DNA of 64,000 bases from a virus. The position numbers and the translations under genes are program-made. Positions 58,096 to 64,000 of this stretch are shown one piece after another. Location: the IMG/VR virus record IMGVR_UViG_3300020220_004354, positions 36,392-100,391 of that record. One strand, given 5' to 3'. Each line of letters starts with the position of its first letter. The stretch's first letter is position 1. The notes under the pieces are model-generated. The model made no database searches. It had not been told where the DNA came from and saw only the letters and a program-made list of their open reading frames with translations.

Positions 58096-58539
58096 CTACT
58101 GCCCCATTTTGAATTCAACGGGAGGAAGCTTACAAATTAAGCTTCGTTCGGAGATGATTACCACCTTTTGACCTTTGTACGGTGGCTTATCCGAAGTAAT
58201 GTCTAAAACGATGTTTCTGTCTTGGAACAGAACCACGTCACCCAATTGTAATTGGGTGATAACGCGACCACCGACCCCATCAGGAAGACCTGGGCCAATC
58301 CCGACCACAATACCTTCATTGCGGTATTGTTGCTTATCCGGCATCACGATATCGCTCTTGATGCGGAAGAGCAATATCGCGACAAATTCATTCAAGCACG
58401 GAATTTCACGGATCTCGATTGGACCGCTTGGATCTTCCGGGGTTTCAACCATGAATGAACTGGGGATGTATATGTCCTCGCCTCTGTCGCTGTCGGTAGC
58501 TTCTTCACGCAACAATTTCGCACTCTTTGGGGTCGCCAT
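58096..58539 (-). CDS. GroES-like co-chaperonin (gp31-like)
   Basis: A protein of 147 residues. The Cpn10 fold is visible: the strand AILLFRIKSDIV, the mobile loop region before GIVVGIGPGL, LGDVVLFQDRNIV and the final KVVIISERSLICKL. As with T4 gp31, it would replace GroES to help the host GroEL fold a large capsid protein. It has a longer N-terminus than host GroES (about 50 residues). Confidence 0.87.
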   Translation of the reverse strand: MATPKSAKLLREEATDSDRGEDIYIPSSFMVETPEDPSGPIEIREIPCLNEFVAILLFRIKSDIVMPDKQQYRNEGIVVGIGPGLPDGVGGRVITQLQLGDVVLFQDRNIVLDITSDKPPYKGQKVVIISERSLICKLPPVEFKMGQ

Positions 58540-58598
58540 ATCGTCTCCGTTATCTCCAATGCGTAATATCGAGAAGTGCAGTATCTACACATTGACCG

Positions 58599-58913
58599 TC
58601 AAGCAGAACCGGTAACTTTCTTGATCTCATCCTTCCAATATTGCCCATCAGCAGCAGTATCGAGCATATTCCACTGTGCCAAACGGCGTAACAACTCAAG
58701 CGCAGCACAATGGTGAATGGCGTCATCAAGAGTGTCTGTTGGATTCTCAACAAATACAACTTTGGTTTTACGCTGTGGAATAGTTGGAGCATGGGGAACT
58801 TTGATTTGCATGGCAGACCCGTCAGGGCACACCTGGAATCCGTTCCGTTGAATAGTCTCCGCGATCGTTCTAGATACATCAACCTCAACGTATACGCGAA
58901 ATTTCATGGTCAT
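58599..58913 (-). CDS. Hypothetical protein
   Basis: A protein of 104 residues overlapping the helicase gene stop by four bases (ATGA). N-terminal strands (MKFRVYVEVDV) and a helical C-terminus (LDDAIHHCAALELLRRLAQW). No known family; the coupling suggests a helicase partner or loader, unproven. Confidence 0.68.
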   Translation of the reverse strand: MTMKFRVYVEVDVSRTIAETIQRNGFQVCPDGSAMQIKVPHAPTIPQRKTKVVFVENPTDTLDDAIHHCAALELLRRLAQWNMLDTAADGQYWKDEIKKVTGSA

Positions 58914-60358
58914 CCTTTGCGTTTCGTGCGTTTCTTTGGTTTGTCGTCATCGTCATCATCTTCATCTTTACATGGCACTGACAATGTGGGCTGAATCTTA
59001 GCCTCGTTGACAACCATTGTCTTATAATCGATTTCGCAGGTGATAGTTTCGTGCTTCGGACCATTACGATTTTTAGCTATGAAAAATCGTAACTGAGCGG
59101 GAGTCGATTTACGTTCATCAATGCCTTGATTAAGGCTAATGATATAGTCAAGCGGAAACTGCTTTCCGAAACTTTCTGCCACCTTATTTAAATCGACAAG
59201 GCCACCGTCCATGCCACCACGGTTAGTCTGCGTGGCGGTGTAAACAAGGACATTCTCATTTTTTGCCAAACCGCGAATCTCGGTAGCAACATGTTTCTGT
59301 CTATCGTACTCTTTTTGGTTGTACGCCTTGTGCCTGCTAACCATCAAATCCATATAGTCAATAATAATAACATCTGGCTTCCAGCCTTTCAGACGTTTCA
59401 AATTAGCCAATAATGCATAGATATGATTAACACTGCATTCATCTGGTGATAATTCATAAATATAGAATTTCTTCTGATATGTCGTTTCAAGCGATCTGAT
59501 CGTGCGTCGAGCCAACTCTTGATGTTGGTCCAACTGGTCAATAGGTAAGTGGGTAGCTGTCGCTAAACACCGCATCGCCGTTTTGATAGCATCCAATTCG
59601 AAAGTCACCAACAGTACATCTTGGCCCAGTTGTCCTCCTAGGCCGGGACCCTTAAGAGAAGTGATTGCATTATTACACAGGAGAATCGATTTACCGACGT
59701 TCGTCGCCGCCATCCAGCAGACCACTTCTTTAGGTGACGGACCACCATTATTCAATAAACGATCAAGCCGTGCGAACCCGGTTGTGCGATGTTCAATTAC
59801 ATTAGGTTGGAATAGTAACTCTAGATTTTCGAAAAACCAAAAACCGGTATTATCACCGATATCAACAATACGGTTAGCTTCCGTAAACAATGTTTCCAAA
59901 TATTCATAATTGCCCTCGCGATATGCGGCGATCGCTTCAGGCTTATACAACATTCCGAACGCTTTTTTCCTAGCCCATGTTAATAAGAGTTCTTTGATGA
60001 TCGGGACTTCGCGATAGTCCGATTTCCGATCTACTAATTTCAGCACTTCTTCGTGCGGGTCATCTTCGGTAAGAGTGCCTTCAAGATATTCTCTTAGAAT
60101 TGTGCGGGTCGGGACAGTATCATACTTCTCATATAAATTCAAAATCTCTGCGATGACCCAACGGGTCTCAAGCCTGGAAAACATCTCTGGCTTGAGGAAT
60201 TGTGCAACTACGCCAAAGAAGTCTGGGTGATCAAGAGAAAGAGAGATTATCGCTTCTTCTTGAAAATGCTTAAATGGCTTTACTGTAGTTTTTTCACCAT
60301 TTGTATTAGATTGCGACTTCTCATCGGCTTCTTTCAATTTGGATAATGTAGCCGACAT
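58910..60358 (-). CDS. Replicative DNA helicase, DnaB / gp41-like
   Basis: A protein of 482 residues. The RecA-fold core has Walker A AATNVGKS at 217-224, Walker B in VIIIDYMDLM (about 330) and the arginine-finger-containing AKNRNGP segment near the end. The N-terminal 200 residues are the helical, DnaB-type domain. It ends with an acidic then basic tail (DEDDDDDDKPKKRTKRK). It would unwind DNA at the fork with the primase at 17808-18929. Confidence 0.93.
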   Translation of the reverse strand: MSATLSKLKEADEKSQSNTNGEKTTVKPFKHFQEEAIISLSLDHPDFFGVVAQFLKPEMFSRLETRWVIAEILNLYEKYDTVPTRTILREYLEGTLTEDDPHEEVLKLVDRKSDYREVPIIKELLLTWARKKAFGMLYKPEAIAAYREGNYEYLETLFTEANRIVDIGDNTGFWFFENLELLFQPNVIEHRTTGFARLDRLLNNGGPSPKEVVCWMAATNVGKSILLCNNAITSLKGPGLGGQLGQDVLLVTFELDAIKTAMRCLATATHLPIDQLDQHQELARRTIRSLETTYQKKFYIYELSPDECSVNHIYALLANLKRLKGWKPDVIIIDYMDLMVSRHKAYNQKEYDRQKHVATEIRGLAKNENVLVYTATQTNRGGMDGGLVDLNKVAESFGKQFPLDYIISLNQGIDERKSTPAQLRFFIAKNRNGPKHETITCEIDYKTMVVNEAKIQPTLSVPCKDEDDDDDDKPKKRTKRKG

Positions 60359-60693
60359 TAAGGAGCACCAGTAAATTCAGTAGGACAGATAGCCATTCGT
60401 TGAGATTGAATTCGTTGCAACATATTCGTCGCGTTTGCTTCTGCCAAAAACAATGCGTCGCAGTGTGTTACGAACTCGTCCTCACTGAAATACAACGTTT
60501 GACCATGTACATGAGAAATCCGATCTCCAAAAGTCGCAGGATGGCGGGGGTTTGCGACCCGTGATCCGATAGTATAAACCCAACCATCCTTATACTTGTG
60601 TACCCCCGTAATCCTCACAGCTTCGAGAAACCCCAAAGCTGCCGATTCTCGCAGATACACGGTATCATTGATATCAAATTTTGGAGGTGTCAT
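60358..60693 (-). CDS. Small KOW/SH3-like protein
   Basis: A protein of 111 residues with FDINDTVYLRES and VRITGVHKYKDGWVYTIGS strands typical of KOW-like barrels, then a helical C-terminus. It overlaps RecA by four bases and the helicase by one, so it is made with both. No family is certain. Confidence 0.68.
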   Translation of the reverse strand: MTPPKFDINDTVYLRESAALGFLEAVRITGVHKYKDGWVYTIGSRVANPRHPATFGDRISHVHGQTLYFSEDEFVTHCDALFLAEANATNMLQRIQSQRMAICPTEFTGAP

Positions 60694-61823
60694 AATTCTG
60701 CCTCTGTGGTATCCGAAATGTCGTCCGTTACATCAAAGGAATCATTCTCATCACACTCGTCTTCGACGACATTATGAGAACAAATCCCATCATATATTTT
60801 CGTTTTGAGTTCGTCCACAATCTTAGGGTTGCTCCTAAGAGTACTCAATGCGTTTGCCAACCCATTTCCAAGACGTTGGTCGCCATAAACATAAAACGAC
60901 CCGTTTCTTGATACAATTTTCTGAGTCGACGCAACTTCCAGCAAGGATGCAACGGTATCGATGCCAAATACCGGTCGTTCTTTCATCCCCACACAAATGT
61001 CGAATTCGCCAATCATAAATGGCGGAGCAACTTTGTTCTTCACAATCTTTATCGACGGGCGGAAACCAACGATGACATCGCCATGCTTGATAGGACTTCC
61101 TTTCTTCACTTCCGCTCGTACAGAAGCATAGAATTTCAGTGCTCGGCCACCTGGGGTAAGTTCTGGATTTCCAAACACAATCCCTACCTTCTCGCGAACT
61201 TGATTGATAAAAATAACCGTTGTTTTGGTACGGTTACATTTCCCCTTGAGGCGATTCATAGCTTTGGACATCAATTGTGCCAAAGCCGCCATTGTCGAAT
61301 CTCCCACTTCTCCATCGAGAACAGCTTTTGGTGTGAGAGCGGCAACCGAATCCACGACGATCAGGTCGATCAGCCCAGAATCGACTATCCGTTCAACAAT
61401 CATCAACGCTTCTTCGCCGCTATCTGGTTGAGATACTAAAAGATCGGACATATTGACCCCGACCTTTCCTGCCCATGTCGGATCAAGTGCATGCTCGGCA
61501 TCAACAAACGCAGCAACACCCTTCCGAGATTTCGCGGCAAATTCGTGCTGCTGGCACGCGGCAATGAATTGTAGACATGTGGTAGTCTTACCGCTGCTTT
61601 CAGCACCGTAGACTTCAATAATCCTGCCTTGTGGTAATCCACCACATCCCAAGGCGATATCAATAGACGCCACATCGGTTGGGAAGACATCGACCTTTAC
61701 TACTGAGCCACGACCACGCATAACGGCCCCAGAGCCAAATTCCTTTTCAATTCCCTTCTGAAGTTCTTCCAGATTTTTGGGGATCGGGGTCGTCTTCTTC
61801 TCCGACTTTTCGCTCTTGGCCAT
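60690..61823 (-). CDS. recA: RecA recombinase
   Basis: A protein of 377 residues starting MAKSEKSEKK (ATG at 61823; a GTG two codons upstream is less likely). Walker A GAESSGKT (73-80), Walker B VVDSVA (about 150), the L1/L2 loop regions, NQVREKVGIVFGNPE and the canonical GGRALKFYAS are all present. This is a bacterial-type RecA, not the T4 UvsX type. The C-terminus is acidic. It drives strand exchange for recombination-dependent replication. Confidence 0.96.
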   Translation of the reverse strand: MAKSEKSEKKTTPIPKNLEELQKGIEKEFGSGAVMRGRGSVVKVDVFPTDVASIDIALGCGGLPQGRIIEVYGAESSGKTTTCLQFIAACQQHEFAAKSRKGVAAFVDAEHALDPTWAGKVGVNMSDLLVSQPDSGEEALMIVERIVDSGLIDLIVVDSVAALTPKAVLDGEVGDSTMAALAQLMSKAMNRLKGKCNRTKTTVIFINQVREKVGIVFGNPELTPGGRALKFYASVRAEVKKGSPIKHGDVIVGFRPSIKIVKNKVAPPFMIGEFDICVGMKERPVFGIDTVASLLEVASTQKIVSRNGSFYVYGDQRLGNGLANALSTLRSNPKIVDELKTKIYDGICSHNVVEDECDENDSFDVTDDISDTTEAEL

Positions 61824-62079
61824 ATTCACTCAGTCTCCCAAATTTAGCCGTGACGGCATTTACGTTATAGTCAACCACCTTCAAAACGTCTGTCACCGGG
61901 ATCTTAATAGTTGCATTCCCCTTAACAAGCAACAATTCATCACCAATGGCCGCAGATACTTGCCAAACGCCTTTTGGTGAGACGACAGAACCCGGTGGTG
62001 CAGATAGATAATGGACGTTACGAACAGTAACTATTTTGACTTGATCAAACCTACTGAATTTCGTGCTTTGAGTATCCAT
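61747..62079 (-). CDS. Small hypothetical protein before recA
   Basis: A protein of 110 residues with a beta-rich N-terminal two-thirds (SH3-like YLSAPPGSVVSP then DELLLVKGNATIKIPV) and a charged C-terminal tail that overlaps the start of recA by about 77 bases. No known family. Confidence 0.66.
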   Translation of the reverse strand: MDTQSTKFSRFDQVKIVTVRNVHYLSAPPGSVVSPKGVWQVSAAIGDELLLVKGNATIKIPVTDVLKVVDYNVNAVTAKFGRLSEYGQERKVGEEDDPDPQKSGRTSEGN

Positions 62080-62115
62080 CGCTCAAATCTACTATTAGAC
62101 TATCGGGAGGGGAAC

Positions 62116-62667
62116 ATGCCTCTGAATGACAATGAAAGACTGCTGGTCGAAGCAGTCAAATCAATGCTCAGCCAAGACGCCCAGCTTGGATTATCTATCC
62201 ACGCTAACGATCCATATGCAGGCCAAGACTGGCGTGGCCTCGAATATTTGCATGGACATATCAACGAGATGTTTCTCGTGAAAGCCGCCGAACTGGTGCA
62301 TGCTGAAGGCGTATGCCAAGCATTCGGAAAGGTTCACTCGTACAAATACCTCGATGACCCGACTTTTTCTACCGCCATGGAAAAAGAGATGGTCGCACAA
62401 GCAATCCCAGCAGAAGAACGCAATAAAGCTCTTGGCTTCATACCTAAGATCATCGAAGAACTCAAAGAAGACCAGAGAGAATGGGCGGAGAAAGACTCCG
62501 GATTCAACCCAAAGCTCGATGAGATCAAGGAAATGAGCAAGCCAGAACAACCGCTCGATTTCACGATTCATGATCGAGAGGGATACAACAATAAAAACGT
62601 GATGTCGCGGCTCGGAGAGGCTAGCCCAAGCCGAACACCAGACGGTTCTGCGAATCGATTGTCATGA
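62116..62667 (+). CDS. Hypothetical protein
   Basis: A protein of 183 residues starting MPLNDNERLLVEAV. GGGAGGGG before the ATG at 62116 decides the start. Mostly helical and acidic with a Glu/Lys-rich stretch, ending Ser/Arg/Asn-rich. Overlaps the next plus-strand gene by four bases (ATGA). Divergent from the gene before recA. Confidence 0.75.
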   Translation: MPLNDNERLLVEAVKSMLSQDAQLGLSIHANDPYAGQDWRGLEYLHGHINEMFLVKAAELVHAEGVCQAFGKVHSYKYLDDPTFSTAMEKEMVAQAIPAEERNKALGFIPKIIEELKEDQREWAEKDSGFNPKLDEIKEMSKPEQPLDFTIHDREGYNNKNVMSRLGEASPSRTPDGSANRLS

Positions 62668-62900
62668 AACTACGACAATTAAGTGAAAGCTTTATATTGC
62701 ACAAGCTCCGAGATCAATTGCAATCATCCGGATACTTCAATCGGCCCATACTTCACAGCGATCGTCCATATGAAGCCAGTTCTGGCTATGATTCAGGCAG
62801 TAGAACTGCCGGATATTCAGCATTGTCAACCGTCCCCAAAAGCCCAAGACATCGAAAATTTCTTGGATTGACACACCGACCGGGCACAATTCGCCTTTAA
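62664..62900 (+). CDS. Small basic protein with a capsid-targeting-like N-terminus
   Basis: A protein of 78 residues starting MKLRQLSESF; the ATGA overlap with the preceding gene supports it. LSE at residues 6-8 fits the (I/L)-x-E cleavage rule of T4-type prohead proteases, and the form matches the N-terminus of the plus-strand protein at 34857. The remainder is basic, Ser- and Arg-rich. Internal head protein role is inferred. It is convergent with the zinc-finger gene and overlaps it by four bases. Confidence 0.7.
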   Translation: MKLRQLSESFILHKLRDQLQSSGYFNRPILHSDRPYEASSGYDSGSRTAGYSALSTVPKSPRHRKFLGLTHRPGTIRL

Positions 62901-63658
62901 TAGATCGATATAATTCCGCTTCCATTGCATTTCGGACACGGCACTTCTTGCCTGCCCTGCTTCACGACGCACGCACCTTTGCATAGAGGGCAAGGCCGCT
63001 GGGTATTCTGATACCCAGATCTGGCGAAATCCGGCGTGCGGTCGCCCATCGTGTCTGCCGCCATCTTTTTGAATCTATCTTGCAACGCAGCATCGGTGCT
63101 CTTTTTGATAGAAATTCTGGTAGTACCGGTTTTATCAATTCGACGTTGCGGGATCGCCAAAGGCTGTCCACCACGACCTTCAACAACAGTCATTTCAGCT
63201 TGACCATCCAGTGCACCTTCTGGTAATTGGTCAATCAAAGACGACGTGTCTAACGGAGCATGAGACGAAACCGCCACACCATCGGCTGTCCCACCGACAG
63301 ACTGAAATTTGCGACCATCAAGCTTTGAAGTAGACACAACATTCGGACCTTCCAATGCCTCCGCAGCTTCAGCAGTCGGTTGTACTTGCATGACCCTCGG
63401 TTCTGGTTTTTGGGTCGCAACCACAAGTCCGGATGGGCTTTCAGATAATTGTAATCCAAGCGACCTTGCTTGAGCTAGCAGTTCATCGATCTTTTTTCGC
63501 TTCTCAAGGTAAGCCTCACGAGCAGATTTCACCGTTGCGTCTTCGGCATGAACATCGCAGATTCGAACAGCAACCTTACTACCATCCTCTAACGTGATAG
63601 TCAGGCTAGTATTTAAATCTGTAGTCGCATCACAGAATATACATTGATTAAGGTTCAT
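62897..63658 (-). CDS. Zinc-binding hypothetical protein
   Basis: A protein of 253 residues. It has a Cys pair at the N-terminus (CIFCD), a helical charged segment (residues 45-75), a low-complexity middle and a DnaJ-like zinc-finger end with CPLCKG and CPKCNGSG. No known family as a whole. The gene has a divergent plus-strand neighbour at 63680. Confidence 0.78.
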   Translation of the reverse strand: MNLNQCIFCDATTDLNTSLTITLEDGSKVAVRICDVHAEDATVKSAREAYLEKRKKIDELLAQARSLGLQLSESPSGLVVATQKPEPRVMQVQPTAEAAEALEGPNVVSTSKLDGRKFQSVGGTADGVAVSSHAPLDTSSLIDQLPEGALDGQAEMTVVEGRGGQPLAIPQRRIDKTGTTRISIKKSTDAALQDRFKKMAADTMGDRTPDFARSGYQNTQRPCPLCKGACVVKQGRQEVPCPKCNGSGIISIY

Positions 63659-63679
63659 AGCGTTCTCGGAGGTTTAGCG

Positions 63680-64000
63680 ATGGCAAAAGTAATGGTAATT
63701 GACGTAGACCTTGGAATAAATCTCGACGGAATCATAGCCGAGAGTGCCCAGGATCTCACAACCAACGCCCGGACTGCATTGGACGGTGCTTTGGCAATTG
63801 CTGAATCTGCCAAACGCATCAAGGACGAAAAAACACAGCAGAAGTCAGAACAGAGCAGCGGAATCGTGACCGCAATGGATGCAGCGTACCAGAAACTGGA
63901 GACCGCTGGATTGAAAGGTATTCCTGTCGCAGACATCGTTTCGTCCGTCCAACAATTTGTTCCTAATTCGTCAGCTTTCACACTCAGGATGAACAATATC
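63680..64000 (+). CDS. Hypothetical protein, 3' end outside window
   Basis: An open frame from the ATG at 63680 (GGAGG before it) to the window's edge, 107 codons without a stop. It starts MAKVMVIDVDLG and then becomes a helical, Lys/Glu-rich stretch. No known motif in this part. It is divergent from the zinc-binding gene at 62897-63658. Confidence 0.75.
   Translation, partial: MAKVMVIDVDLGINLDGIIAESAQDLTTNARTALDGALAIAESAKRIKDEKTQQKSEQSSGIVTAMDAAYQKLETAGLKGIPVADIVSSVQQFVPNSSAFTLRMNNI

Noticed and set aside
1-64000. CRISPR arrays, insertion sequences, integrase or attachment sites
   Set aside because: No regularly spaced repeats, no transposase or integrase motifs and no terminal inverted repeats were seen.

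Overview
The window is a 64 kb piece of a large, strictly lytic-looking tailed phage with a contractile tail (myovirus morphology). It carries distant T4-like neck, sheath, tube, tape-measure, hub and wedge proteins beside a bacterial-type replication set: RecA, NAD-dependent DNA ligase, a DnaB-type helicase, a TOPRIM primase, a family-A polymerase-like protein and a gp32-like single-strand-binding protein. It also has an adenosylcobalamin-dependent ribonucleotide reductase. I see no integrase, transposase, CRISPR array or rRNA. Terminase, portal, major capsid protein and prohead protease are not recognisable here and presumably lie outside. The host cannot be fixed from the sequence. The B12-dependent reductase and a secreted Cys-rich protein point to an environmental bacterium, and a planctomycete is only a weak possibility.

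Layout. Almost all genes are on the minus strand in tightly packed runs with ATGA, GTGA or TAATG overlaps; about eleven genes or small pairs stand singly on the plus strand. From left to right: a partial unknown gene (1-761); the class II ribonucleotide reductase and small genes (781-4793, including a cupin); the baseplate, hub and tape-measure module (4794-16366); a WGR-domain gene and its neighbour on the plus strand (16365-17386); primase, a membrane-anchored coiled-coil protein and a PAS-domain protein (17581-19872); tail assembly chaperones, three tail-tube paralogues and a long sheath protein (19884-26970); neck and tail-terminator genes (27025-31206); probable virion accessory proteins (31243-33738).

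The middle-right part is an accessory and biosynthetic stretch. It holds GDP-mannose dehydratase, a dihydroorotase-like protein that has lost catalytic residues, NAD ligase, an acyl carrier protein behind an unusual structured RNA region (39911-40090), five glycosyltransferase-like genes (one with two transferase domains), two sulfotransferases, a macro-domain protein, a 2OG-Fe(II) oxygenase-like protein and many small proteins (33813-53336). The right end is a recombination and replication block: 5'-3' exonuclease, gp32-like protein, UvsY-like protein, polymerase-like protein, GroES-like co-chaperonin, helicase and RecA (53299-61823), followed by small genes on both strands.

How the parts fit together. 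The reductase supplies deoxynucleotides. Primase, helicase, single-strand-binding protein, UvsY-like protein, RecA, ligase and exonuclease form a recombination-dependent replication set. Neck, sheath, tube and baseplate genes build the tail. The sugar, sulfate and hydroxylation genes probably decorate the virion or the host surface; one glycosyltransferase carries an N-terminal tail resembling small stand-alone phage proteins, which would suit targeting to the particle. The most unusual observations are the tRNA-like RNA with an enlarged D-loop before the acyl carrier protein gene, a probable +1 (or -2) frameshift joining the tail chaperone genes, a translationally coupled PAS / membrane coiled-coil pair, and a dihydroorotase-like protein lacking its key catalytic residues.
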